The notes: a model not told the origin generated them from the letters alone. A stretch of DNA of 64,000 bases from CATQHD01 sp965243165 (GCA_965243165.1 OZ251535.1:372001-436000), one strand, 5' to 3'; shown: positions 43,528-52,817, numbered from the stretch's first letter. A program made the numbers and translations.

Positions 43528-44402
43528 CAGCCCTCCCCTCGAGCCTGTTTCAATGCCGCGGCGAATCCGCGCTTCGTGTACTCGGCCACCACCGCCCGCT
43601 TGTAGGCGGCGGGGCCGCGTACATCGCTTTCGGGGTCGCAACTCCGGGCCGCGATCTGGGCGGCCTCGTCGAACAGCTCCGGGCCGGGCGCCTGCCCCGC
43701 CATCATCTGCTCGGCCTCGGTGACCTTGAGATTGCGGTGATGGACCGAGGTGAGCGCCAAACCGGCCTCGGCCACCTTGCCGGCCGGGTCGAGGGCCAGA
43801 TGGACGGCCACCCCGACCGTGGCGTAGTCGCCGATCTTCCGCTCCAGCTTCTGGTAGGAACCGCCGGCCGGACCCCGGTATTTGGGCACCCGCACCTCGG
43901 TGACCAGCTCGCCCGGGCGGAGGGAGTTGGTGAAGAAGTCCACCACGAAGTCGGTGATCGGGATCACCCGCTCACCCGCCGAGGACCGGGCGGCCACCGA
44001 GGCGCCGACCGCCAGCATGACCGAGTTCCAGTCGCCTTCCGGATCGCAGTGGGCCACCGACCCGCACAGGGTGCCCCGGTTGCGCACCAACGGATCGGAT
44101 ATCCACGGCGCCGCCGCCGACATGGTCCCGTTGGTCCTGCCCACCAGGTCGGAGGCCGCTATGTCGGCGTGCCGGGCCAGGGCGCCGACCGCCAGATGGC
44201 CGTTGGACTCGCGGATGTACGACAGCTCGGACAGACCGTTGATGTCGATCAGGTGGGCGGGGGCGGCGAGTCCGAGTTTCATCATCGGGATGAGGCTCTG
44301 GCCTCCGGCCAGCAGCCGGCCTTCGTCCCCCGCCTCCCCCAGCACCGCCAAAGCCTCTTCCAGGCTTCGCGGCGCCGAATAGCCGAAAGCAGATGGATAC
44401 AT
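43527..44402 (-). CDS. coxM: Carbon monoxide dehydrogenase, medium FAD subunit
   Basis: A 291-residue flavoprotein with FAD loops LLAGGQSLIPMMKL near residue 31 and TLCGSVAHCDPEGDW near residue 110, then the CO_deh_flav C-terminal region. It accepts electrons from CoxS and passes them to the quinone pool. TAGGAGG lies eight bases before the ATG at 44402. It is the first gene of the operon; the 105-base gap upstream is shared with the divergent PIG-L gene and so must hold both promoters. Confidence 0.95.
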   Translation of the reverse strand: MYPSAFGYSAPRSLEEALAVLGEAGDEGRLLAGGQSLIPMMKLGLAAPAHLIDINGLSELSYIRESNGHLAVGALARHADIAASDLVGRTNGTMSAAAPWISDPLVRNRGTLCGSVAHCDPEGDWNSVMLAVGASVAARSSAGERVIPITDFVVDFFTNSLRPGELVTEVRVPKYRGPAGGSYQKLERKIGDYATVGVAVHLALDPAGKVAEAGLALTSVHHRNLKVTEAEQMMAGQAPGPELFDEAAQIAARSCDPESDVRGPAAYKRAVVAEYTKRGFAAALKQARGEG

Positions 44403-44507
44403 CTACCCAACCTCCTACGTTCGCTGAGTTGATCCTAGATGAAGCAGACGGGCGGCGCGGGGAAAACACGGTTCGAATTGCGGAATCCGGCGCGTAGGCT
44501 TCCCGGC

Positions 44508-45263
44508 GTGGCCGACTACCGCACCGAAGCCGCCCGGCGCACCGTCGATCTGGACCCTCCGCGCCGGGTGCTGGCGGTGGGCGCCCACCCCGACGACGCC
44601 GAGTTCGGGGCGGGCGCCGCCCTCGCCAAGTGGGCGGCGGGCGGCGCCGAGGTCACCCTCTTGGTGCTTACCGACGGCTCCAAAGGCACCTGAGATACGG
44701 AGGCGTCTCCCGGCGGGCTGGCTCGGATCAGGGCCGGGGAACAACGCCGGGCGGCCGAGGCGCTGGGGGCGGCCGAGACGGTCAACCTGGGGTATGTGGA
44801 CGGCGAGCTGGAGTACACGATGGCCCTGCGGGCTGAGATATGCGGGTGGATACGCCGCCTGCGCCCGGACGCGGTGCTGTCCCACGATCCGTGGCGCCGC
44901 TACATGCTCCACCCCGACCACCGCGCCGCCGGGTGGGCGGTGGTGGACGGGGTGGTGGCCGCCCGGGACCATCTCTTCTTTCCCGAGCAGCTGAAGGAGG
45001 GGGCCGTCCATCACCGGCCCGGCGCTCTGCTGCTGTGGGCGGCCGACCGGCCCGACCACTTCGAGAACGCGGCGGGGTTCCTGGACCGCAAAGCGGCGGC
45101 GCTCTTGGCCCATTCCAGCCAGGCGGTGACCACCATGGACGGGGCCGGCCGGTCGGTGGAGGCCGCCCAGGCGTTTCGGGCCGAGATACACCGCCGGGCG
45201 CGGGCGGCGGGGGCGGCGGCCGGCCTGGCGGCGGCGGAGGCCTTCAAGAGGATCACCCCTTGA
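44508..45263 (+). pseudogene. PIG-L-family deacetylase gene interrupted by an in-frame TGA at 44691
   Basis: The frame from the GTG at 44508 encodes VLAVGAHPDDAEFGAG (the zinc-binding AHPDD motif) and ends LLVLTDGSKGT followed by TGA at 44691-44693. The same frame then continues with a family-like sequence: DTEASPGGLARIRAGEQRRA, HPDHRAAGWAVVDGVV and onward to a normal TGA at 45261. Family members have tryptophan at the stop position (GSKGTWD), so TGG has become TGA by one base. The rest is undamaged, so the mutation is recent, a sequence error, or read through. The start is supported by TTCGAA and TAGGCT 17 bases apart, ending seven bases before the GTG. Intact, it would remove N-acetyl groups from a glycoside such as a mycothiol-type precursor. 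Confidence 0.85.
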
Positions 45264-45297
45264 TGATCAGGGTTGGCGGCGGGCGCTCGGTGCTGTG

Positions 45298-46617
45298 ATG
45301 GGTCTCGCCGCCGGACAGCTGAAGCATCTGCGGTCGGCCGACCCCGGCGCGGCGGGGCGGCTGCTGGCGGCGGCGGACGCGGCGTTGGCGGCGGCGGCCC
45401 CGGCTCCGTTGGTCCGCCGGGCGCTGGCCCGCGGGCGGGGCGGGATCCGGGTGGGCGGCGGCGCCTTCATGGCGGCGGAGGGCGTTGCGGTGTTGGCCTT
45501 CGGGAAGGCGGCCGTCGGCATGAGCCGGGGCGCAGACCAGAGCCTGGGGCCGCTGATATCCAGAGGCTTGGCGGTGTCCCACGAGGCGGGGGAGGCCCCC
45601 GGTTGGGCGGAGCTGATAGTGGCCGGGCATCCGATCCCCGACCGGGAGAGCGTGCGGGCGGGGAGGGCGGCGGTGGCCTTGGCGGAGAGCACAGGACCGG
45701 ACGAGGTGCTGCTGTGCCTGGTGTCGGGGGGCGGCTCGGCGTTGCTGGAAACTCCCGCCGAGGGCTTGGACCTGGACGACCTGCGGTATCTGAACGACCG
45801 GCTCATCCGGTCGGGCGCCCCCATCGAGGCGGTCAACCGGGTGCGCCGGGCGGCGTCGCAGGTGAAAGGGGGCAAGCTGGCCGCCCGCTGCCCGGGCCGG
45901 GCCGCCACGCTGGTGATCTCCGATGCTGGCCGCGATCCGGCGGTGGTCGCCTCCGGTCCTACTGTGGCCTCTTCCGCGGCGTCAGGCGAATCATCTGCTT
46001 CAGGGGAAGGGGCCGCCGGGGTGCTGGACCGCTTCGGCGTGGACGGCCGGGCGGCGGATCATATCCGGCGGCTCGAACAGACCCGGCCGCCGCGCCTTTC
46101 CCGGCCGGCGGACGGGGGGCAGGTCCCGGCGGATCCGGCGCTCGTCCTGGCCGACTGCTTCACGGCGGGCCGTGCGGCCGTCCGATCCTTGTCGGAGGCG
46201 GGGCTGGAGGCCGAGCTCCGCCCCGATCCGCTGGCGGGCAGAACGACCGAAGCCGTCAGGCGCGCCTTGGCCGCCGCTCCTGAGGGAAAGGCACAGGTGC
46301 TGGTCGGAGAAACCGCGGTCGAAGTAACCGGAGGCGGGCGGGGCGGCCGCAACCAGCATGCCGCCTTGGCCGCCGCCTTGGAGATAGCCGGAGGCCCGCA
46401 TCGCTTCTTGGCCTTCGGAACCGACGGAATAGACGGCTCCACCGACGCCGCCGGCGGGTTGGTGGACGGCGGCACCGTGACCCGCCCCGGCCCGGCCCGG
46501 CGGGCCCTGGAAGCCTTTGACTCATACCCCTGCTTGGAGGCGGCGGGCGGCCTGCTGCGCACCGGCAGCACCGGCACCAACGTCGCCGACCTCTGGATCA
46601 TCGACAAAACCGGCTGA
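45298..46617 (+). CDS. Glycerate 2-kinase (MOFRL family)
   Basis: A 439-residue kinase that phosphorylates D-glycerate to 2-phosphoglycerate. The N-terminal DUF4147 domain shows VLAFGKAAVGMSRGA, AGHPIPDRESV and LVSGGGSALL; the C-terminal MOFRL domain shows VTGGGRGGRNQHAAL, FGTDGIDGSTDAAGG and the end GSTGTNVADLWI. It supports use of glycerate or glyoxylate. The start at 45298 (ATG) follows a GTG at 45295; no strong ribosome site is seen. It lies just downstream of the PIG-L gene and converges on the SLH gene ending at 46657. Confidence 0.92.
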   Translation: MGLAAGQLKHLRSADPGAAGRLLAAADAALAAAAPAPLVRRALARGRGGIRVGGGAFMAAEGVAVLAFGKAAVGMSRGADQSLGPLISRGLAVSHEAGEAPGWAELIVAGHPIPDRESVRAGRAAVALAESTGPDEVLLCLVSGGGSALLETPAEGLDLDDLRYLNDRLIRSGAPIEAVNRVRRAASQVKGGKLAARCPGRAATLVISDAGRDPAVVASGPTVASSAASGESSASGEGAAGVLDRFGVDGRAADHIRRLEQTRPPRLSRPADGGQVPADPALVLADCFTAGRAAVRSLSEAGLEAELRPDPLAGRTTEAVRRALAAAPEGKAQVLVGETAVEVTGGGRGGRNQHAALAAALEIAGGPHRFLAFGTDGIDGSTDAAGGLVDGGTVTRPGPARRALEAFDSYPCLEAAGGLLRTGSTGTNVADLWIIDKTG

Positions 46618-46656
46618 TGCGCTTCGGCGCCGGCCCCAACGCCTGCCCGGTTACCT

Positions 46657-48096
46657 TCAGTCATCCCAGATCATCGTCGTCTCGGCGGACAACTCGGCCG
46701 GGCCGTCGTGCACCCCGTTGCGGTTGCGGTCCCAGAACACCTTGATGGTTTCCATCAGCTCCGGATCGTTGTCGGCGGCGGATGGATCGCGCGGGCCCTT
46801 GTAGTTGAAGCGCACCCCGCCGTCGAACGAAGCGGTCGACACCCGCGTGTATACAGCCGCCTCCTGGCGAAGCACTACCATCACCATCCGTTCGCCTTGG
46901 GCGCCTGCCCCGGCGAGACGGGCGGTGATGGTGATGAACTCTCCGAACTTCGCCTCCTTCGGTTCGTTGATCTCCACCCGGTTGGGTCCCGCGAACCACG
47001 TCAGATCGGCCCAGACCTGGTCGGGAACCGGTTCCCTGTACTCTTGGCCCATCAGTCCCGTCCATGCATATATCCGTTCGGACTCCGCGATGGGCGAGTG
47101 CGACAAACCGATCCTCACCCGGCCCTGGGAGTCGGTGCGCGGATCTGCCCGGTCGATCCGGCAGTCATCCGAAGTTCCTCCGTCCCCGCCGTTCACCCTG
47201 GTGTCGCTGTTGACTAGGCACACGCCGCCCGGAAGCAGGTCTTGGCTGGCGAACACATCCACCAGAAGGCCGGGGTACGGGTCCCCCCCGGGCGTAGTTA
47301 CCGTCACCACGGCCACCACCGCTCCGTAGGTCGGGGCGCGGGGCGAAGAGAGCTCTATCTTCAAGCGCACCGGCCGCGCCCCGCCGGCCTCTAGGGAAGC
47401 GGCGAGGAGGCGCGCCATCTCCTCTCTGGTCACCCGCCGGGCAGGCTGGAACAGCTGCGGCGCGGCCTCGGAAGAGCCGGACGCGGGCGGGGCGTTCCAT
47501 TCGACGCCGAGTCCGTCGAGGTATTCGACTGCTTCGACAACCTCCGGCGGCAAGCCGTTCAGATCCGTGAAAGGCGGAGAATCGGGGGATTCGGCGGCCG
47601 GAACCTCGGCCGCTCTCAGCAGCCGGGTCAGGAAGAGGGCCATCTGCCGCCGGGAAACCGAGGCCTCCGGCCCGAACTTCTCGGCGCTCACGCCGCGGGT
47701 TACGCCCAGCTCGAGGAGGCGGTGTATCGAACGGCGCCCGTCCTCGTCCATCGCGCCGAGATCCTCGAACTGGGAGGCCGGGTCGGCGGGGACCTCGGGT
47801 AGATCCATACCGAGGCCTGCAGCGGTTCTCACCAGAAAGCGGGCCATCTGCGACCTGCTGACCGGAGCGGCGGGCGAGTAGACGCCCGGGGAGGTCCCGG
47901 ATGTTATCCCGTAGTAGAGAATGCAGGCGACCGCCGAGGCGGTCTCATTCGGGAGATGACCTATGTCGTCGAAGGAAGCGGACGGGATGGTGTCCGGACA
48001 GGCGGGGCCGCCGGTGTCCCCTCGTGCAGACATGACGCCGCCCGCGCCGCCGAGAACCAACGCCGGAAGGATCGCCAACGCCCACCTGAATTTCAT
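46657..48096 (-). CDS. SLH-domain surface protein 3 (short)
   Basis: A 479-residue secreted protein. The start MKFRWALAILPALVLGGAGG is a Sec signal. Three SLH repeats follow (about 40-260) with SRSQMARFLVRTAAG, SRRQMALFLTRLLRA and TREEMARLLAASLE. The rest contains two Ig-like beta domains (LKIELSSPRAPTYG; FGEFITITARLAGAGAQGE) ending DRNRNGVHDGPAEL. It lacks the propeller of the large paralogues. TAGAAT ends seven bases before the ATG at 48096 and no ribosome site is present, so the mRNA is probably leaderless. Sequence identity to the other SLH proteins is only moderate, so it is an older paralogue. Confidence 0.88.
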   Translation of the reverse strand: MKFRWALAILPALVLGGAGGVMSARGDTGGPACPDTIPSASFDDIGHLPNETASAVACILYYGITSGTSPGVYSPAAPVSRSQMARFLVRTAAGLGMDLPEVPADPASQFEDLGAMDEDGRRSIHRLLELGVTRGVSAEKFGPEASVSRRQMALFLTRLLRAAEVPAAESPDSPPFTDLNGLPPEVVEAVEYLDGLGVEWNAPPASGSSEAAPQLFQPARRVTREEMARLLAASLEAGGARPVRLKIELSSPRAPTYGAVVAVVTVTTPGGDPYPGLLVDVFASQDLLPGGVCLVNSDTRVNGGDGGTSDDCRIDRADPRTDSQGRVRIGLSHSPIAESERIYAWTGLMGQEYREPVPDQVWADLTWFAGPNRVEINEPKEAKFGEFITITARLAGAGAQGERMVMVVLRQEAAVYTRVSTASFDGGVRFNYKGPRDPSAADNDPELMETIKVFWDRNRNGVHDGPAELSAETTMIWDD

Positions 48097-48103
48097 GGGT
48101 TCG

Positions 48104-48109
48104 ATTCTA
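48104..48109 (-). promoter_or_regulatory. -10 box TAGAAT for a leaderless SLH gene
   Basis: On the minus strand TAGAAT is followed by exactly seven bases and then the ATG at 48096. No Shine-Dalgarno sequence lies between, so transcription most likely starts at or next to the start codon. Confidence 0.5.
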
Positions 48110-48141
48110 GCCGTACCCGGCGTTGTATTCGGGCGGCGGAG

Positions 48142-48452
48142 GTGTCGAAGGCGGGCGGCGGGGAACCCTTGCACACGGAGGCCGGATACATCCGCCCCGC
48201 GGGCGCGGGCTGGGCCGAGCTGGTCATCACCCAGCCCACCGGGATAGTCGAGGTGCATACCGGAGAGGTGGAGCGGGGCGGATCGACTTTTGCTCGACCG
48301 TCGCGGGGAGGCCGCCGACCGCGGTCGAGGTTTCGCGGGTGGAGAGGAGGCTGCGGGTGGAGGGCGGCGTCATGCGTTACCGCCTGGACATGGCGGCGGC
48401 GGGCCGGCCCATGCAAAACCATCTGGAAGCGGAACTCGTCCAGCAGGTTTGA
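48142..48452 (+). pseudogene. Remnant of a nitrobindin-like heme-binding protein (FABP fold), frameshifted
   Basis: Frame from 48142 reads GEPLHTEAGYIRPAGAGW then AELVITQPTGIVEVHTGEV, the middle of a nitrobindin/THAP4-like beta-barrel (family pattern LHxExGYWRP, PTGxVEVxxG). A +1 shift near 48282 is then needed to read DFCSTVAGRPPTAVEVSRV and RYRLDMAAAGRPMQNHLEA, the family C-terminus with the MAAxGxPxxxHLxA motif, ending at a stop at 48450. The N-terminal half is missing. Two frames and no start mark it as a dead gene. Confidence 0.75.
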
Positions 48453-48511
48453 GCGCTCCGCCCTTGCTCTCGGTCTTCCATATCGACGCACCACCCACCC
48501 CTCAACCAAGA

Positions 48512-48534
48512 GGGCCCCGCCGAAAGCGGGGCCC
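48512..48534 (-). terminator. Strong hairpin, probable terminator of SLH gene B
   Basis: GGGCCCCGC and GCGGGGCCC form a perfect nine-base-pair stem with a five-base loop (CGAAA on the + strand). It lies 55 bases after the stop of the minus-strand SLH gene B. On that strand it is followed by TCTTGGTT, a weak T run. Confidence 0.7.
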
Positions 48535-48588
48535 GTCCTGGTGGGTTGGGTTGGAGTTGAGGTAAAGGTTCCCGTTCGGGACGGGCGG

Positions 48589-51500
48589 TTACTCGGTCTC
48601 AGACGGTGGTATCCGATACATCCGGGCGCCGGTGCCCTGGGCGCCCACCGAGGAGGCGGCGCCTTCTCGGTCGGGATCGGTCGCATAGGCGTAGACAGCG
48701 CCGTTGGCCTGGTCGAAGACATTCCGCCATCCCAAACCGGAGCGCGCCGCTGCTCCCAGGTGCTCGACCGATGCGGGCTGGTTGTCGTCGGTGACCGTGG
48801 ACCAGCCGCCGCCGGGCTTGGTGAACAGGTGCACGGAGCCCCTCCGCTCGCCCTCGGTGCGGTGGGTGCGGGAAGCCAGTATCTTGTTGCCGTCGTCGGT
48901 GATGTCCACCCAAATTCCAAAGATTTCGCCCAAGTTGCATCCGAGAACCGGCCCGGCGGGTTCGCAGGTATCCGGCGCATCAGGATGATCCGGGGGTCTC
49001 AGGACGGCAGTTGGCGCGGGGGCGTCCGCCCAATTGTCGTCGGCGCCGATCGGGGCGGCGGGCCGCTCGAACACCAGCACCGAACCCCGCCGCAGCATAG
49101 TGGGGCGGAAGTTGGCCGAGACGACCACCGTGCCGCCGTCGGCCGAAACCGCCACCGACCTTCCCACCCTTTCGGCGGTCAGCGGATTGGGGGACTGCAG
49201 TTTGGCGTCCGGCGTCACCACCGCGCGGGTCCAACCGGCGGCGGGCTTGGTGAACACATAGGCGGCCCCCGTCCATTCGTGCCGGACCCCGTCCAACATG
49301 GCGTTGAAGAAGTTGGCGGACGCCACCACCGTGGAGCCGTCTTCCGATATGTCCAGCTCTCGGTCATACGTGAAGTACCAACTCCAGCTGTTGCTGTTGG
49401 CGCTGAGGTCGGACTGCGCCGGCGCCAATCGAGACGCGCCGGCGCCGTTGTCGTCGTTCCAGTTGCCGTCGGCGGCGGAGGCGGGCCGCTCGAATACGTA
49501 CACCCCGCCTACCCGCGTGTTGTTTATGTACCGGGGCGCGCCGACCGCGATGACCTGCTCGTTCCCGGATACGCCGACCGATCTGCCGAACTCGAAGCCG
49601 TGGTGGTTGTGCGGCGCTCCGCCCTCGTTGGCGAAGCCCCCCGCGGTCAAGGTGGCGTCCAGGTTCCAGGCGCCGTTGCTGTCCTTGGTGTAGACATAGG
49701 CGGCGCCGTCGGTGGCGTTCCCGTTTCGGGGGTCGGTGGCGGAGCCGTGGGCGATCTGCCGGGTGCTCGTCCGGCCGGGCTCACCCACCACGATCGTGCC
49801 GCCCCGGATATCCACGTCATAACCGAACCAGCCGCCTGCTTCGGGATGGTTGAGATGCCAGGGCTTGTAGTACCATTTGCCTCGATCTTCAGGGGATAGA
49901 TCTTCAAGGTTCCAGGTGGTGGGCTGGGGGGTGGGGGCGGTCAGTTTGACCGGGGTCGCGCCCGGACCGTCGTATACATACACTGCACCCGCGTAGTCGT
50001 TCTCCGTATGAGCGCCGATCACGGTCGTGTCTCCGTCGGACGCGTAAGCACCCACTCCGATATGGGTCGTGCTGTCAGTTTGAACGGTATTGGCGACGGC
50101 GATCGGCGTCATGTCGACCTGGCGCCATTCCGGCGCCAGCGTGAAGAAGTTCACGCCCCTCGAGTTGTCGTCGTAGTCGCTTACCGAGATGTGGGCTGCG
50201 TCTGCGTCTAGGTCTTCTTCGAAATCGGCCAAGAGCGCCGGGCCGTCGAGCGCGTTGAAATGATCGTTGGGGTCGTAGGCGACCATTTTCACCCGGCCGT
50301 CGGCGCCGCCGAACACGATCCGGTTGTTCTCGGTGTCGGCCACCAAGATCCGGCCCGCGGCGGAATCCCCGTCACCTAGTTCTTTGGCCCAATAGACGGC
50401 CAGCCGCTCGCTCAACAGGTCCTCTTCGCCGGCTTCGTTCGTAGCCCTGGAGCGGAAACCCGCTCGGTCGGGGAGCACAGCGTCGTCTTGGCCGCGTACC
50501 AGCCGGGCCAGGATCGTCTCGATCACCGCGGTATCGGCTCTGCGGTTGTAGCTGAGGGTGGCCACCCCCCTGGCGTTGGTGGTCCTCACAATCCGGGATT
50601 TGCCGATCAGGTTGTCCAGAACACCGTTGCGGAAGTCCCGCCAACCACGCGTACTCGCTGTCGTACTGAAGTCGGAGACGGCGGTCCGCACCGCCGCCAG
50701 AGAAGCGTCTTCGGCTTCTTCGCCTACACCGAGCGGGTCGTCGGAGGTGAAATGTATCCTCTGACCGCGTATCGGGTTGCCGAACTGATCGGTCAACGTC
50801 GCCTCGACGACATGCGCCGCGCCGGAACCCGCCTTGGACGCCTCCTGATACGCAACATCCTGAGAAAGCATCAACGCAGTCGGCGTCGGCTCCGAATCCA
50901 ACCACACCGCCGCCGCGTCCTCCGCTCCTCCCCCGGACTCCCTCCCGGCCTTCTTCAGATTGGTTTCGTCTTCCAACTCCAACGCCGGGCTGCCCAACGG
51001 AATGACATCCAAATCCAGGCGAGCCGAATCACCCGTATCCCCGCTCCCCGGACGCGGGTCGGTCTGACGGAACGACAACTCGATGCTCCCTGAAGCGTCC
51101 GTCTCATACACCGACGTCGACATCTGCGTCGACTCCTCCGCCGGATCCGACCCCGCATCCACCCGCGTCTCCGACACCGACACCCTCACCGACACGTCCT
51201 CGACCGCCGCCGCCTCGCCGTCCTCGTCCACCACCTGCAGAGTGAACACCACCCGACCGCCGAACTCCAACGAAGTAGCCCCCTCCGGCATATCGTCGGT
51301 AACCCGCAGCTTCACCCCCGGCTTGACAACCGCAATTCGAATCGACGACGCCTCGGTCTCGCCCGCGTCGTAACGGTCGCCCTCATCACCCGTCCAAGCC
51401 CACACCGTCGTCGACCCCGCCAAACCATCCGCCGACAGCTCCAGATCACCCGACGGATCAGTAGACAAATCCGCCAGCGAAATCTCACACACCCCCCCGC

Positions 51501-52470
51501 CGCCCACCACCGACACCACATCCGCGTCGCAGCGGCCGTCCTCTCCGAACGCCTCACCCGGATCCACAGCCGAGAAAACATCCACCAACGCATCCGGCAT
51601 CGGCGCCAAGTCGTTGTCGCGCACCGAAACCGCCAACTCCACCGAATCCCCCACCACCGCCTCTGACTCGGCGGCCTGGATCGTCAACCCCGCCGGGCGG
51701 GCCGCCGTATGCGCCAGCATCCGCGTGATGAACACCGCCATCTGCGCCCGCGTCACCAAACCCCCCGGATTGAACAACCCATCAGCCGCCCCCCGAGCCA
51801 CCCCCGCCTCGAACATCCGCCGAACCGCCGCATACTGACCCCGAGTCACACTCCCGATATCGGAGAACACCTCATCATCCGCCGAAACATCCGACAAACT
51901 CACGCCGCCCCCGCCCAAAGCGCCCAAACCCAAACCCGACGCCTTCTCAGCCTCTACCAAAAACGAATCCAACATCTCAGCCATCTCCGCCCGCGACACC
52001 GGCTCGTTCGGACGAAACGACGTCGAGCTCCGGCCCCGCATCACCCTCAACTGCGCCATCTGCGCAATCGCGGTGCGGCCCTCCTCGAACAAACCAACCG
52101 TGTCCGTGAACCCCACCTCCGGGTTCGCCGGCAACGCGATCCCGGCCGGACCCGCCGCCCGCGCCAAGAACAAAGCCATCTGCCAGCGCAGCACCGGCGC
52201 CCCCGGATCGTACGTCGTCTCCGTCCGGCCCCGCGTTACCTCGAAATGCGCCAAACAATTCACCGCGTCCTCCGCGAACGACCCCACCACATCCACCAAA
52301 CCCTGCGACTCCAACGCCGGACCCACACACGCCGAATACACCGGCTCGTTGTCCGCCTCGCCCGCAACGCCAGACACCGGCGCCGCCCCCACCGCCAACA
52401 ACGAAGCCACCAAACCCAACACAACTGCAACCGACCACAACCGGCGCCGCACACCATTACAAGCCATCAT
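48589..52470 (-). CDS. SLH-domain surface protein B with Ig-like domains and FG-GAP-type beta-propeller
   Basis: A secreted protein of 1293 residues, paralogue of gene A. Signal segment VVLGLVASLLAVGAAPVSG, three SLH repeats (about 40-260: LRWQMALFLARAAGP, SRAEMAEMLDSFL, TRAQMAVFITRML), Ig-like beta domains, the HYWAKE/ILVADTENNRIVFGG module, then at least five propeller blades (FGYDVDIRGGTIVVGEPG; FGRSVGVSGNEQVIAVGAP; VGRSVAVSADGGTVVVSA). The N-terminal 290 residues are nearly identical to A, while propeller sequences differ widely. The first ATG of the ATGATG pair at 52470 follows GAGAAAGG; an in-frame start 36 bases upstream is less likely. The two genes face each other across 11 kb of unrelated genes. 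Confidence 0.9.
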   Translation of the reverse strand: MMACNGVRRRLWSVAVVLGLVASLLAVGAAPVSGVAGEADNEPVYSACVGPALESQGLVDVVGSFAEDAVNCLAHFEVTRGRTETTYDPGAPVLRWQMALFLARAAGPAGIALPANPEVGFTDTVGLFEEGRTAIAQMAQLRVMRGRSSTSFRPNEPVSRAEMAEMLDSFLVEAEKASGLGLGALGGGGVSLSDVSADDEVFSDIGSVTRGQYAAVRRMFEAGVARGAADGLFNPGGLVTRAQMAVFITRMLAHTAARPAGLTIQAAESEAVVGDSVELAVSVRDNDLAPMPDALVDVFSAVDPGEAFGEDGRCDADVVSVVGGGGVCEISLADLSTDPSGDLELSADGLAGSTTVWAWTGDEGDRYDAGETEASSIRIAVVKPGVKLRVTDDMPEGATSLEFGGRVVFTLQVVDEDGEAAAVEDVSVRVSVSETRVDAGSDPAEESTQMSTSVYETDASGSIELSFRQTDPRPGSGDTGDSARLDLDVIPLGSPALELEDETNLKKAGRESGGGAEDAAAVWLDSEPTPTALMLSQDVAYQEASKAGSGAAHVVEATLTDQFGNPIRGQRIHFTSDDPLGVGEEAEDASLAAVRTAVSDFSTTASTRGWRDFRNGVLDNLIGKSRIVRTTNARGVATLSYNRRADTAVIETILARLVRGQDDAVLPDRAGFRSRATNEAGEEDLLSERLAVYWAKELGDGDSAAGRILVADTENNRIVFGGADGRVKMVAYDPNDHFNALDGPALLADFEEDLDADAAHISVSDYDDNSRGVNFFTLAPEWRQVDMTPIAVANTVQTDSTTHIGVGAYASDGDTTVIGAHTENDYAGAVYVYDGPGATPVKLTAPTPQPTTWNLEDLSPEDRGKWYYKPWHLNHPEAGGWFGYDVDIRGGTIVVGEPGRTSTRQIAHGSATDPRNGNATDGAAYVYTKDSNGAWNLDATLTAGGFANEGGAPHNHHGFEFGRSVGVSGNEQVIAVGAPRYINNTRVGGVYVFERPASAADGNWNDDNGAGASRLAPAQSDLSANSNSWSWYFTYDRELDISEDGSTVVASANFFNAMLDGVRHEWTGAAYVFTKPAAGWTRAVVTPDAKLQSPNPLTAERVGRSVAVSADGGTVVVSANFRPTMLRRGSVLVFERPAAPIGADDNWADAPAPTAVLRPPDHPDAPDTCEPAGPVLGCNLGEIFGIWVDITDDGNKILASRTHRTEGERRGSVHLFTKPGGGWSTVTDDNQPASVEHLGAAARSGLGWRNVFDQANGAVYAYATDPDREGAASSVGAQGTGARMYRIPPSETE
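51535..52433. repeat. Inverted repeat, right copy (5' coding region of SLH gene B)
   Basis: The partner of 33553-34452 in opposite orientation, coding for the SLH triad. Most differences are isolated bases. The pair encloses about 17 kb with both SLH 3' ends, cofC, higBA and the cox operon. Confidence 0.88.
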
Positions 52471-52560
52471 GGCAGGTACCTTTCTCTTCCAGCTTTGTCC
52501 GAGCATTACAGACGCAAACGACCGTCGCGAAGGGCAGGGGCCGTTCGCCAGATGTATTTC

Positions 52561-52590
52561 ATTTTAGGGTGCGATATACCCTATCACCAA
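52561..52590 (-). promoter_or_regulatory. Candidate promoter of SLH gene B
   Basis: On the minus strand TTGGTG (52590-52585) and TAAAAT (52566-52561) are 18 bases apart. The start codon lies 90 bases downstream. Unlike gene A, the long G tract here is not in the spacer. Confidence 0.42.
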
Positions 52591-52649
52591 ATTCCGTTTC
52601 CTTTCAGCAACAGCCCAGGTCAGGGGCGGTAAAACCGGCTCTGCGCCGC

Positions 52650-52663
52650 GGGGGGGGGGGGGG
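52650..52663. repeat. 14-base poly-G tract upstream of SLH gene B
   Basis: Fourteen consecutive G on the + strand (C on the gene's strand), 60 bases upstream of the candidate -35 box and 180 bases upstream of the start codon. The 347-bp gap 52471-52817 holds no gene; besides this tract and the candidate promoter I see only the end of the amidase gene. Confidence 0.88.
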
Positions 52664-52817
52664 CAGCCGTTGCAATCCGCCCGTTTTTGGGAATTTGCCC
52701 GTATGACACCAGGGAACAAGAGACCGAGCAGACAGTTGTTCGGTTGCGGCTTCGGGGGTCCGTTGGTGATCCCGGCAGCCCTTGCCTGCACCGCCGGGGG
52801 GGGTGTTGCATCGGATA

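Noticed and set aside
44691..44693. Selenocysteine codon in the PIG-L gene
   Set aside because: The family has tryptophan here, not cysteine, and there is no reason to expect selenium chemistry in this enzyme.
48090..48125. tRNA-like T loop (GGGTTCGATTCTAG)
   Set aside because: The arms on both sides do not pair and no acceptor, D or anticodon stem can be drawn; the sequence is the leaderless promoter and start of SLH gene 3.
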